Assembly: GCF_901709675.1 (NCBI RefSeq)
Contig: NC_051105.1
Span: 13,502,604 to 13,566,603 of the forward strand
DNA: 64,000 nt
Direction of reading: 5' to 3'
DNA from: Syngnathus acus
Taxonomy: Eukaryota > Chordata > Actinopteri > Syngnathiformes > Syngnathidae
Shown here: positions 44,228-54,934 of the stretch, piece after piece
How positions within the stretch are numbered: position 1 is the first letter of the stretch
Layout: each line of letters starts with the position of its first letter
Made by a program: the position numbers and the translations under genes
Notes under the pieces: generated by a model
Database searches by the model: none
Told to the model about the DNA's origin: nothing
The model's input: the letters and a program-made list of their open reading frames with translations, nothing else

Positions 44228-44836
44228 TCTTCTTATTATTATTGTGTCTACAAGGCAGTTAGTTACAAGGCTTGGCTAGATGTGGTTCAGCCACGGCTGA
44301 ACACATTTCTGTCCCTTCTCACTAAACTCTGCTAAATCCGATGCTGTGCAGGGATGTTCCAGCAGGGGGCATATGAGGAGGTGTTGCATGGTCTGTGGTT
44401 CAGTGCCACAGTCACACTCAGCGTTCTGATCATTCAAATGTCCCCATTTGGCGAGAGTGACTTTTGCACATCCAACACCAGATCTTAGTCTATTTAGGCA
44501 TTTCCACGTTGCATAGATGGTGTCTGCTCCTGGGGGCAGTGCCTCGCTTGCCTGAAGCTCCATTGTAGTTTCTGGTGGAAGATTGTCAAGTCTTTCTTCC
44601 CGCCGAGTGACACTTTCACTGCCTATGCTCGGTGTTCCGATGGGTGGGACACTTTTCAGAAAACCTTTCCTGGACTTAAGGCGGCTTTTGGCTGGTACAT
44701 AGCCGAAGAGAGGATGTCTTTGGTCAGTGGACTGTTGTTGCCGTTCTTCCTTGCTTGCTGCATGTCTACGTATCTCTGGTGGGGCTATTCCTGCCAGGAT
44801 GTACAGGCGTTCTGTAGGCGTTGGTTTTAGACAGCT
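44228..44836 (-). mobile_element. LINE family f 3' fragment inside hAT
   Basis: Bounded by GGTCTTAATT at 44218-44227 and 44837-44846, a 10-bp duplication. The 3' tail is an AATAATAATAAGAAGA-type run at the left. It encodes the C-terminal end of a LINE polyprotein. Confidence 0.85.
44276..44563 (-). pseudogene. LINE f C-terminal domain
   Basis: The 95-residue frame shows ATWKCLNRLRSGVGCAKVTL, KWGHLND, a CDCGTEPQTMQHLLICPL motif and a stop at 44276. The RLR...KWG...CDCG...T..H....CP pattern is typical of jockey-type LINE C-termini after the RNase H-like or carboxyl region. Upstream sequence to 44836 is in other frames. Confidence 0.8.
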
Positions 44837-45113
44837 GGTCTTAATTAAAATACATGCATTTAATTGTATTTAGCCGATCGTTTTTTTTTTTTTTTTTAAA
44901 TGGTATGGCTCTCACGGAAAATTGTTTTAAAAAAATGGGCATTTATGGCTCTGTCTGCCAAAAAGGTTCCCGACCCCTGCTTTAAATCAAACCTTCGTGC
45001 AGTGTGATATGAATAAATCAAGATAGTTCACTCATTCCTTTGCTTGCAAGAGGTCATTCAATGTCATGGTCGGTCGGTCGGTTGAAGCTTTAATGTCATT
45101 GTACAAAGATATA

Positions 45114-45836
45114 CAGTCAAACCTCGGTTTTCGAACGTCCCGGTTCTCAAACAAATCGGAATTCGAACGAAAAATTCGAGATTTTTTTGCTTCGGTTGTC
45201 GAACAAAATTCGGAGGTCGAACCTCGCGAGATGAGCCGAAAGGACCCGAGAAAACCCAACCGCGCGGCCCGGATGCCGACTGACTCCATTCGTTATTGTA
45301 TTTTCGTTACTTTGAGGATTATATTAACCCCTAATCATGCCTCCAAAGAAAGCAAGTGGGAGCAGTAAAGCCATCCTAAAACACAAAGACGCTCTTAAAG
45401 CAATGCGACAGTGAGGGCCCGGCGCGCTGCGGTTGCGCAATCGGACCAAATTAAGCTCCCTGCGCACTGAGGTCCACTTAAATTTTGGAAAGTACATCAG
45501 GACTTTAAAAATATTTTCTAAATTTCAGCGACGGCTCTGTCACAATAATGCGACCAGCGCGGTGCATTTGCGCGGTCGGCGGCGCGCGGTCGGCGGCGTG
45601 CGGTCGGCGGCGCGCTACAGCTGCGCGTTCGGCGGTGCGCTGCAGTTGCGCGATGGGACAAAAATGCGCAAATGAAAAAATGCTTAAAAAAGGCATTTTT
45701 TTCTTTTTTTTAGTCTTGGAACGGATTAAATTTTTTTCCATTATTTGTAATGGGAAAAATAGATTCGGAATTCGACCAATTCACTTTTCGAACCGCCTTC
45801 TGGAATGGATTGTGGTCGAAAACCGAGGTTTGACTG
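45114..45836 (+). mobile_element. Tigger-like MITE (CAGTCAAACCTCGG ends), in receptor intron 5
   Basis: Perfectly recognisable ends CAGTCAAACCTCGGTTTTCG and the inverted copy, TA at 45112-45113 and 45837-45838. The interior has a start-like ATGCCTCCAAAGAAAGCAAG, a short Met-Pro-Pro-Lys-Lys frame ending at a stop, and CGGTCGGCGGCG repeats. It is a non-autonomous copy. Confidence 0.9.
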
Positions 45837-46356
45837 TACAACAAAATTTCATTTAGCAACACCTCCCGTTAAAACAGCAAAATGATTGTGGTAGAAAGTC
45901 AAGTGCAGATAAAAGTTAAATGTGTTTATATATCTAAATACATTAAAACATGGACTATAAATAATCTCTGTCCAATGGTCCGTTTGCTGGAGATTGTAGT
46001 GTGTGTGTGTGTGTGCGTGTGTGTGTGCATGTGTGTGCGTGTGTGTGTGTGAGTGTGCGAGTGTGTAGTGGTCATGAATCCTGCAGCAGACTTCTCACAG
46101 CTTTCTCGTTCCAAAATCGAAGATTGCAAAAAGGATGGAAAAAAATATAGAGAACTGGAATGGATTGTGGTCGAAAACCGAGGTTTGACTGTACAACAAA
46201 ATTTCATTTAGCAACACCTCCCGTTAAAACAGCTAAATGATTGTGGTAGAAAGTCAAGTGCAGATAAAAGTTAAATGTGTTTATATATCTAAATACATTA
46301 AAACATGGACTATAAATAATCTCTGTCCAATGGTCCGTTGGCTGGAGATTGTAGTG

Positions 46357-46437
<81 letters not shown>

Positions 46438-46568
46438 ATGTGTGTGCGTGTGTGTGAGTGTGCGTGTGTGTGAGTGTGTAGTGGTCATGAATCCTGCAGC
46501 AGACTTCTCACAGCTTTCTCGTTCCAAAATCGAAGATTGCAAAAAGGATGGAAAAAAATATAGAGAAC
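45801..46568. repeat. Tandem duplication, 355 bp and 413 bp units
   Basis: Unit 1 is 45801-46155 and unit 2 is 46156-46568. Both start with TGGAATGGATTGTGGTCGAA (the end of the Tigger-like MITE) and finish with ATATAGAGAAC. They differ almost only in the length of the internal GT run (about 45998-46066 against 46352-46480), so the duplication is recent. Confidence 0.95.
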
Positions 46569-46998
46569 ACTTAAAGAAGTTATAGGTATGACCAAAGTAA
46601 ATAAAACAGTTGGATTTCTCGAAATTGACAGTGCATATGTAACTAAACCATTTGATGTTGCTCATTATTTTAATAATTATTACATCAATAAAGTAAATAG
46701 TATAAAGAACCATATGCTGCCTGGATGCAGAAACCTTTCTGACTCCATCATTAAAAAAGAAAAGAGAAAAAGAAAAAGGATTTGGGAGAGGCAAGTGTTA
46801 GTTGAAAAGAATCATCCAGAGAAAGTTGCAACGATTCGTGCACCAGACCTGTTCAACGACACCTCTCAAACACTTCTGCAACATTTTGAAGAGGAGAGGT
46901 AAACAAACTTCACTCAATATATTTTTAATCAAACACCCCCTTCGTGACAAGAGTGACAACCGTAAAGCTAAAAAAACAACGCAGAGTATAGACTGAGT
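46569..46998 (+). pseudogene. Possible LINE fragment
   Basis: The frame 46588-46902 includes VTKPFDVAHYFNNYYINKVN, a pattern typical of the region between endonuclease and polymerase in several LINEs. The rest, rich in Lys/Arg, is not recognised. Sequence continues after the hAT element at 48336-48480 without a clear end. Confidence 0.4.
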
Positions 46999-48327
46999 CA
47001 GGGGTCGGCAACCTGGGGCTCCGGAGCCGCATGCGGCTCTTCAGCCTCCTTATAGCGGCTCCCTTTGGCCTTGACAAAAAAAAAAAAAACTAACATAAAT
47101 AAAGAGTATTTCTTAATTCATTTGTATTTACATATTATTAGTTTATTTTGTTGTGCAGTTATCTTGGAGTTTGAGTTGATACAATCCAATTTTTAAAAAG
47201 CTAAACCTATTTCTAATTCATAATTTGTCAACAAAATATAGGCTACGTCACATCAACGTCAACATCCCGCGCCTTTATCTGCTGGCAGCTTTTAGATTGT
47301 GTGAACCCGTGCGAACCTGTGTGCAAAGTTGTGAACCCTGAATAGCCATGAAAATACCCCGAAAAAGGAAACTTTCGGAAGAAAATAGAGAGTTTAATTC
47401 AGCGTGGACTTATTTATTTGCATTAACCGCCAACGACGCTGGCTTACCTGTATTCTCTTTCCCTGTCACACCGCTGGACATCGACCCATCCCTGCTGAAC
47501 ACAGTTGCATTCACTGGAGTAAGTAAGCCTGATCTAGAAATTGAACTGGCCGACATAGCGGATAAAGATTTATGGGGAAATAAGTTCAAATCACTGACGG
47601 CGGATATTGAAGAAGTCGCTCGTCAGAAGGTTACACTCGTTAAAGAGCACAAATGGAGTGATATGGAGAAAGTCCCCCAAACTTGTTTTTGAAACACGGA
47701 GTGCCATTCCTGACACGTATATTAACATGAAAATTTATGCATTTGGAGTCTTGTCCATCGTTGGCTCAACATACTTATGCGAGCAATTGTTCTCAAGCAT
47801 TAACTTCATAAAGAACAAACACTGTTCCCGCCTCGTAGATGAGAGTCTACAGGCCTGTATGAAGATCAAAGTCACATCCTACAGCCCTGACATAGGGAAG
47901 ATCTGCAGCGAAGTTCAGACACAGAAGTCACATTAAACAGGTAAGAATTAAATATAATTTAATAAGCTATTACTTTTCCTGGAAAAAAAAAATCTGACTC
48001 CGAGCTGATGTAGATTTTTTTTGTATGTTCAGGTGCTTCAGTTTATTGCTGGCTGAGCAAAAAACCCGAAGAGGACAAGAGAGCACTGACATGGACTTGT
48101 CAAGGACGGTCCTAATTTTATGTTTATTTTTAAAGCTCAGCTAAATGTTTTATTTTATAGTGGGCTACTTTTTGTTGTATTCAGTGGTTATAACAGCTAA
48201 AATAAAAAAAAGATGAGCACTTTTAAAAGTTTACAAGTTCTGTTATTTTATGCAGCTCCCTACAATATTTTTTTGGCAGACGAGGGGTCAAAATGGCTCT
48301 TTTGATAATAAAGGTTGCAGACCCCTG
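46999..48327 (+). mobile_element. hAT element (CAGGGGTCGGCAACC ends), in receptor intron 5
   Basis: Ends CAGGGGTCGGCAACCTGG and GGTTGCAGACCCCTG, with GACTGAGT at 46991-46998 and 48328-48335. GGCTCT motifs sit near both ends. It holds a core-deleted transposase. Confidence 0.94.
47348..47936 (+). pseudogene. hAT transposase remnant, N-terminus joined to C-terminus
   Basis: MKIPRKRKLSEENREFNSAW is the N-terminus seen in teleost GTF2IRD2-like hAT proteins, but the zinc finger and catalytic core are deleted. Sequence resumes with DIDPSLLNTVAFTGVSKPDL, DLWGNKFKSL and HKWSDMEK. A frameshift near 47685 follows, then FGSTYLCEQLF-like VGSTYLCEQLFSSINFIKNK and DESLQACMKIKV, the hAT dimerisation region, ending QTQKSH and stop at 47936. 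Confidence 0.82.
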
Positions 48328-48495
48328 GACTGAGTGAAAGTGAGGATGATCCAAAAGTCGAGAGAGATAACTATAAAGGAAGTCAAGGATAAATTGCCAT
48401 TAATTTTTTGTGAAAAGGGTTTAAAAGTAAAAAATAAAACTGTTGTCATGGTTTTTCTGTGTTTATTTTGTTACTGATTTTACTGTGTTTTACAC

Positions 48496-49627
48496 CAGAG
48501 GGCCCCAACCACCGGGCCGCGGACCGGTATCAGTCCGTGGGTCATTTGGTACTGGGCCCCACAGAAAAAATATATAAATAAATGTCGCGTCTACAAAGAA
48601 AACTAAAACAAACTACGGTAGTCCGCAAGGGACAAAAAGCTAAACAACCACGGTTGTAATTCAACGTAATGGTGAGTTTTATTTTTTAGTGGTTTATATT
48701 TGTTTTTATGCTAGTCGTATCATTTTATTTCGGCGTATTTACCCCCCGGACTTTAAAGGCCGGTCCGTGAAAATATTTCTGACATGTAATAATAATAATA
48801 ATAATTCATTCAATTTATATAGCAATAACCCAAAGACGCTTTACAGATAACAAAAAAAAAGGGGGGGGGTGTACGTATGGGGGGGGGGGAGACAATAGGA
48901 TATAGTTAATAACAGGACATCGGTCAGCAGTGCAAAGGAGATGGATGGAGGAGCAGGAGGGGCGGGAGCGGAGGTTGTTGAAGTTGGCAGTACGGGAGGT
49001 GGGGGTGACGGGGGGTTGGTAGTCCAAAAAGAGGAGATGGGTGAGCCATCGGGGAAGTGCCGGTCCAGATGTTGGACCAGATGGACCAGATGGTGATGCC
49101 GGTCGACCTCGACTGCACCCGCTCGAACGGCAGGCCCCAACGCACCACGGCGGCACACAGCAGAGCCACGGTTGGCGAGCCCGCAGGGAGTGGTGCCCGC
49201 AGGGAGTGGAGCCCGTCGCCCGAGAACGCCAGACGGAAGGCCAGAGAGCCAGGCCAGAGCTGCCGTAGAGTCCACAGCAGGCGGCCACAGGCTCAGAGTC
49301 GGGAGGCAGGAGGGTCCGGTGGTGGTTTTGGCCAGTTGGCTGTTGGCTAGCTGGCTAACGTAGCTGGTAGTCCGAGGGAGAGGAAACAGATAGGTGAGAG
49401 CGGAGCTGCGGGAATGCGAAGTGGACGGAGGACAACACGAGAAAAATAAAAGAAGAGACGGGTGCACTGAAAACAGGAAAACGAAAAACAAGTAACGGAC
49501 ACGGTCCGGGACAGAAGCGGCAGTCAGCAAGTTTGACGCCAGCGTGCTCTAACCCGGAAGACAACAGACGGTGGGGGAGGTTTCAACCGTAACCGGTCCG
49601 TGGCGCAAAAAAGGTTGGGGATCGCTG
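48496..49627. mobile_element. hAT element (CCCCAACCACCGGGCC ends), in receptor intron 5
   Basis: Same family as 23404-25368, strongly deleted. TTTTACAC is duplicated at 48488-48495 and 49628-49635. A retroposon (48790-49590) sits near its right end. Confidence 0.93.
48790..49590 (-). mobile_element. Short retroposon with ATT tail inside hAT
   Basis: About 800 bp interrupt the hAT end between ...GACATGTAA and CGTAACCGG..., leaving a short GTAA duplication. The 3' side (left) has an AATTATTATT tail preceded by CTATATAAATTGAATG, LINE-like. The 5' two-thirds are GC-rich with long open frames but no recognisable protein motif. It could be a LINE with its coding region deleted. Confidence 0.65.
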
Positions 49628-49692
49628 TTTTACACATTGTAATAGGGCAAAAAGGGTGGCTTCTGGGATAGTCCTGCACGTATTCTTTGCTT

Positions 49693-49903
49693 TTAAGTCA
49701 AAGTCAAAGTCTGCTTTATTGTCAATTTCTTCACATGTCAAGACATACAAAGAGATCGAAATTGCGTGTCCTACTATCCCACGGTGACAAGACATTTCCC
49801 ATTGATTCCTATGGTAAACATTGCTTCGACTTACAGTATGTACTTTTCTACCTACGAACCCAATTGCGGAACGAATTAAGTTCGTAAGTAGAGGTATCAC
49901 TGT
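49693..49903 (-). mobile_element. LINE a tail fragment and Tigger-type end
   Basis: 49693-49797 is the family a 3' end (TCAAAGTCAAAGTC tail, GTCACCGTGGGATAG on the minus strand). 49798-49903 is a mariner/Tigger end reading CAGTGATACCTCTACTTACG on the minus strand. Confidence 0.8.
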
Positions 49904-50012
49904 ATAATGTGGATAGCACAAGAACCTGCTTGACATTGGCACTGGCCCAAGGACATATTTAGAAGGACACAAAAACAACGATAATGTCACGTGCCTAAGT
50001 CACCTGCCATCC

Positions 50013-50440
50013 ATGCACAGTAAAAGGCCAGAGCTCACACGGCGACGGGGGATCCGCGTGACCTCGACCCGTGCTGGTTCCCCTATTCTCAATAAGTTCT
50101 TGCTTCAGGCTCAGTTCCTTTTCCTGAATGGGGATAGGAAAGTGACATCGCTAGTGGACTCCGGGGCTGAGGCCAGCATTGGCCTGGCTCGTCATTGGGG
50201 CATTAAGTCCCTTCCGCTGCTGTCCACCTATTCCAGCTCATGCCCTGGATGGCTGTTTGATCGGCGAGGTGACGTCTGTCACGGCACTGGTAACCATGCT
50301 CCTCTCTGGTAACCATAGTGAGATTTTTCAATTCAACCTTCTGCCCGTTCGAGGCTTGCCACTCATCCTGGGACACTCTTGGCTGCAACAGCACAACCTG
50401 GTCATGGACTGCGAGAATGGTTCATGGCGTGCCGGCTGAG
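50013..50440 (+). pseudogene. Ty3/gypsy-like retropepsin fragment
   Basis: One frame has VTSLVDSGAEASIGLARHWG with the aspartic protease DSG motif. After a frameshift near 50230 the other frame has ALVTMLLSGNHSE and LPLILGHSWLQQHN, the conserved C-terminal part of gypsy proteases. Flanking Gag and RT are absent. The 50441-50625 sequence is a degenerate repeat rich in GCTGAGCGGC. Confidence 0.78.
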
Positions 50441-50810
50441 CAGTGGGCCAGCTGAGCGGCGGGCCGGTTGAGCAGCGCGTGGGCTGAGAGGCCGCCATGG
50501 CAAGCCTCCTTGCTGAGTGGCTGGCTGGCCAACGCCATCTGCAGCAAGCCTCCTTGCTGAGCGGCAGGTTGGCTGACACGGTCCATGGAAAGCCTCATCA
50601 CTGAGCGGCGGGCCTAATTTTTTTCACCCCTCGGGAATGGATGTACGTTGATCTTTTCTTTCAGCGTGTTGCTACACCCAGCCTCAACACATCTGTTACA
50701 ACACATCTTAACTGCCTTAAACGTAAAAAAAAAATACTGTACAGTGAACCCTTATTTTTTGTGGGGGTTACGTTCCAAAAAGAAAGATAGCTGAAATCCG
50801 AGAAGTAGTA

Positions 50811-50979
50811 CCGTAATTTTCGGACTATAAGTCGCACCGGAGTATAAGTCGCACCAGCCGTAAAATGCCCAAAAAAGTGAAAAAAACCATATATATGTAT
50901 ATAAATCGCTCCTGAGTATAAGTCGCACCCCCACCCAAACTATGAAAAAAAACCGCGACTTATAGTCCGAAAATTACGG
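50811..50979. mobile_element. Mariner-type MITE, 169 bp
   Basis: Ends CCGTAATTTTCGGACTATAA and exact inverted partner, TA at 50809-50810 and 50980-50981. It is a short relative of 26219-27541 and lies just inside the Tigger-like element. Confidence 0.93.
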
Positions 50980-51027
50980 TACCCTTTATTTTTATTTATT
51001 TTTTTATTTTTTTATTATTATACAATG

Positions 51028-51420
51028 AAATACTCTTCTCTGCTCTTGCATGCTGGCCGGCTGACGCGCCCCCGCCCCAGCGCATCCGCACAAGACTTTT
51101 ATAATTTTATTTTTATACACTCTATTGTACTTTTAAAGATGTTATTGCAATTTGAACACTTTTTTTTTTTTATAAACATTTTTAAGTGTAAAGGTGTCAC
51201 GGCTCCACTCTGCTCTTGCCGTGCTGACCGGCTGACGTGCCCCAGCAGCCCAGCACGAGGGCATCCGCACAAGGCATTTATCATTTTATTTTTAAACACT
51301 ATTGTATTGTTAACCATTTAAACATTTTAAACTGTAAACGTGTCACGGATCCACTCTGCTCTTGCCGTGCTGACAGGCTGACGTGCCCCCGCATCCCAGC
51401 GCGAGGGCATCCGCACATTG
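51028..51420. repeat. Tandem repeat, about 144-172 bp x 2.5
   Basis: CTCTGCTCTTGC...GCTGAC.GGCTGACG begins each unit near 51037, 51209 and 51353, followed by GCATCCGCACA and an AT-rich part. A further partial unit is at 54935-55020. Confidence 0.8.
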
Positions 51421-51723
51421 CTCAGAGGCACGCCCTTGCTATTAGTGCTCATTATCGGCCGCTGTCCCAAATCCTAGACGCCAGTGCTTTTATCCTACAT
51501 GCGCGGCAGCTAGCCACGCACCCGGCGCTTGTCCTCAGTGCACGCCCCGTGCTATCAGCGCTCATTGCCGTTGTCCGGATTGTTTCTGCACGGCGGTGCA
51601 TTTTTCCTTTGTGCGCGGCTGTGTTACGTCTCCGCTCTCGCCCTGCTGGTTGGCTAACGCGCCCCTGTGCTAGACAACTGAGGCACGCGTCACCAATACG
51701 GAACTGCTAACGTCAGTCATCAC
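51421..51723. other. Unclassified GC-richer stretch
   Basis: No coding motif or element end recognised; contains GCGCTCATT repeats. Confidence 0.4.
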
Positions 51724-52266
51724 CATTTCGAATTGGAATCAACCTCCCATCTATCCAAGACTTGTACCTGTCCAGGACCAGGAAACGTGCAAGTAACATC
51801 TCTACAGACCCTTCTCACCCAGGTTGCAGTCTGTTTGAACTACTACCCTCCGGACGGCGTTATAGAGCTCTATATGCCAAAACCACCAGACACAGAGACA
51901 GCTTCTTCCCCCAGGCTGTTGCTCTGATGAACTCACACCACTCTTAGAGTCTCAGAGTCATTGCTGTGCAATAACATCCTGCTCTCCACACCTTTTTTGA
52001 ATTGTCTACACTGTTTGTACTATGTGTCCTCTCTGCATCCATTGCAGCCTGGTCATCCTGGAAGAGGGACCTTCCCATCTGTGGTCTCTTCTCAAGGTTT
52101 CTAGTTTCCCCTAGCTGGAGTTTTGAGTTTTTCCTTGCCCTCCTGGGAGTTTAAGATCAGGGGATGTTTGAGAATATTTGTCATTTTTCACATGTCCTGA
52201 GTGTTGTTAGTCACCAAAATGTTGAACAGAGGCTGTGATGTACCGAAGTCAAATTCCTTATTTGGC
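51724..52266 (+). mobile_element. LINE family d2 3' fragment
   Basis: Encodes the end of a LINE ORF2 (51762-51947) including [20 protein letters not shown], then a 3' untranslated region. The last 100 bp match 60065-60223 inversely. The 3' tail is replaced by the SINE s2 tail. Confidence 0.82.
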
Positions 52267-52613
52267 GCGCTCAAACATCCATCCATCCATCCATCCATTT
52301 TCTGTACCGCTTAGTCCCCACGGGGGTCGCGGGCGTGCTGGAGCCTATCCCAGCCGTCATCGGGCAGTAGGCGGGGGACACCCTGAACCGGTTGCCAGCA
52401 CACAGAGACAAACAACCATACGCACTCACACCTAGGGACAATTTGGAGTGCTCAATCGGCCTACCAAGCATGTTTTTGGGATGTGGGAGGAAACCGGAGT
52501 GCCCGGAGAAAACCCACGCGGGCCCGGGGAGAACATGCAAACGCCACACAGGGAGGGCCGGAGGTGGAATCGAACCCGCACCATCCTAACTGTGAGGCGG
52601 ACGTGCTACCCAG
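52267..52613 (-). repeat. tRNA-derived SINE s2 with Rex3-like tail
   Basis: On the minus strand the head carries GGTTAGCACGTCCGCCTCA-like A box and a B box GGTTCGATTCC. The body has the TTTCCTCCCACATCCCAAAA stretch. The tail GCGGTACAGAAAATGG(ATGG)n resembles the end of the Rex3-like LINE, suggesting that LINE mobilises it. Other copies: 60465-60795 (full), 61497-61628, 58090-58142 and 9213-9236 (fragments). Confidence 0.85.
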
Positions 52614-54904
52614 TCCTGTCAATCGTGAACTTATCTGATATAAGTGACCGGCTCTCCGTTGAAAGGTTAAAATTCTGTACTTTAGCCCCTCTGCAGTAAC
52701 GCAGTCTGTAGAGGAGACGAGAATTGATTTAAGCCGGTACGGAAAGAAGATTCGTTCCGAGTCTAACCGCTGTTCAGGTAACCAATCTATTGTTAGATTA
52801 ATTCCGTCATTTCCGGACGCCAGTCCCGCTGAAATCAAAGAAACCCGAGGGTTGAGTAACTACTTTGTCGAGACCCAGGATCTCCTCGATCACGGCCGTT
52901 TCAGCGGCTCTCCTTTCCTATAAAGATTGTTGCTTTTGTTCTCCGCTCGGAATAGGTTAGCAGTCTTTGTTAAGACCGCGGGAACTCGTTTTCACTAGCG
53001 TACACTCACACTAGCTGAGCTTAAGTTAACGGTTTCGAACCAGATTCTGACACTCCCTGATGTCAAGGATTACAGCTGTCTTCATTTAAAAAAGAACTGA
53101 ACGGTTTAAAGTATGACTATGATAGAGAAACAAGAGATTTAAACCATAAAAGATCAAAATAATCATTAATCGAAATTAAATGATTATAGAGTAGAAATTT
53201 AATGAATAAGCAAGAAAGAGAATTACAAGTTTCAATTGTTCGAACAACTAACAATAATTTCCACTCACCATTCTCAATAGAGCAAAAATGATTCAGTCTC
53301 GAAGTTCTCTCGATTGAAAACTCAAAAATATAGTAAAAAAGGGTAAGAGGCTAGAGGTCTAAAATGCTGTTTGGTGGAAAAGTCGAGTGATCAGTTCTCC
53401 TTGTTCCAAAATCCGAATTCTGTTTAAAAGAACAGGCTGGCCTAAAGAATGGAGATGACGACGCCCTAAAAATGGCTCCTCTTTCCTGCACCGAGGTCTG
53501 CATCTCCTAGCCTGTCTTTGAGCTTAGTTTTTGACTAAGTCCAATTTGAAGATAGTATAAATTCATTTTAACGGACCTAGGGTTAATCTCAGAAAGAATG
53601 AAATCTATCTTTGTCTAATCGGCGTTCTCGACCCACGGCAGTAGCCGCAGGGGCATAGCCCTGACGGGCAGAGCCCTCCGGGTGAGAGAGAGCCCTTTGT
53701 CCGAAGGAACCTTTTATACCAGTCCAGTTCGTGAGTACTATGCCTGCTTGGTCACGTTCCAGTTTTTTTCCATGACGTCATACATTGGCCTCAGATTACC
53801 CAAATGCTTCCAGAATAGACTGCACCTGCATCTCAGCCGGTCTCAACCGGATTCAACCAGATGAGGTGACCATGTTCTCACGGAAGTAACAATTTTCTCA
53901 GGGAGGCTTCATCCTGTTTCCCACTCCCAAATCTTGTCAACTGTCCATCAACGTGACATTTGCAAATGTTTTTTCTCTGACTTGTGTTCCGTCAAACAGC
54001 ATTTTGTTTAGGCTTCAACTGGATGCACGTGACCGAGGTCACGCTCACATTCAAACATTCATGTGTAAATGGAACATCAATATTACATAAATGTTTGATA
54101 CTGATCAACCATCGTGACAATACTAACACATACTTTCACAATAGTCAATTTACCACAATCATAACTATGATCGTGGATTCTCTTAGTTAGCAGGTTAAAA
54201 CAATCAAGCATCTTCAAAACGTATTTTTACAAGCTGGTGACCTCTAGGTCAAGCTCAAGCGTGGGATTGCAGTCTTCCACCCACGGTATCACTGTCAGCC
54301 CCTTGTCCTTACTCAACTCTTAATACATTCATGTGTAAATGAAACATCAGTGATATGATGCTGCTCAAGTTGCTACTAACTATGCAATATTGCAAAACAA
54401 AATAAAGTATATTGCAGCTTACTCTAACTGTGATTAACATGTCTCATTCTCATTACCTAACGATGAGCATGGGCTTCCCTAGTTAGCAAATTAAAATATT
54501 CAAGCAGTTTCACAGTATATTTTAGCAAAACAAAATAATATAACATAATCCAAAATTGTGTGTTGCTGTGCTTCAGAACAAGTCTTCATCTAATCGATGA
54601 CTTTTTAAACTATTAATTTACTATGTTAGGTCAATCTGACTTTGGCACCATCTTCTGGTGAAATTTGGAACGGGAATGGAGGTTTACTGGTTCAACCAAC
54701 AAATTCCCCTTCACCAATTTAACAATAGTTAATTTTGAAGAACTAACTTTTAAGTAACCCCTACTCAGGCCCCCTTCTTCAGGTCCTCCATGTCAAGCTT
54801 TGAAATTTGGAATTTCATTTTAGCCAATTCGTCTGGGCCAAATCCAATACACTCTCACGCACCATCTTTTACCATCCTATCCACCATGTAACTCGACAGT
54901 ACCC
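52614..54904. other. 2.29-kb insert between 30-bp direct repeats
   Basis: The 30 bp at 52584-52613 (SINE s2 head) recur with one mismatch at 54905-54934, as if duplicated on insertion. The insert begins near TGTC (52617) and ends near GACA (54900). On the minus strand there is a TATAAAAGG box at about 53711-53719. Two diverged copies of a segment with CATTCATGTGTAAATG occur at 54055 and 54329. No coding frame was recognised. A long LTR is one possibility. Confidence 0.45.
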
Positions 54905-54934
54905 TCCTAACTGTGAGGCGGACGTGCTAACCAG

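Larger units (their letters stand above)
41639..44979 (+). mobile_element. hAT element with two LINE insertions, in receptor intron 5
   Basis: Ends CAGGGGTCGGGACCTATGGC and GGTTCCCGACCCCTG, with CTTTAAAT duplicated at 41631-41638 and 44980-44987. It was a hAT of the type related to GTF2IRD2-like transposases. A family a LINE (41874-43391) and a second LINE (44228-44836) inserted later. The remaining hAT sequence is about 1.2 kb and contains a broken, core-deleted transposase. Confidence 0.93.

Noticed and set aside
45801-46568. CRISPR-like direct repeats here and in the other tandem arrays
   Set aside because: Units are contiguous or hundreds of bp long without short repeat/spacer alternation, and the DNA is vertebrate.
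46237-46585. Cys/Val-rich proteins over the GT repeat
   Set aside because: Artefact of GT dinucleotide repeats without stops.
48815-49530. Pro/Ser/Thr-rich frames of 157 and 229 codons as a host gene
   Set aside because: They lie inside a retroposon within a hAT element and show no domain; composition follows the GC-rich repeat.
52614-54904. Calling the 2.29-kb insert an LTR retrotransposon
   Set aside because: TG...CA-like ends and a TATA box are suggestive, but flanking bases do not give a 4-6 bp duplication and no internal gene is present.
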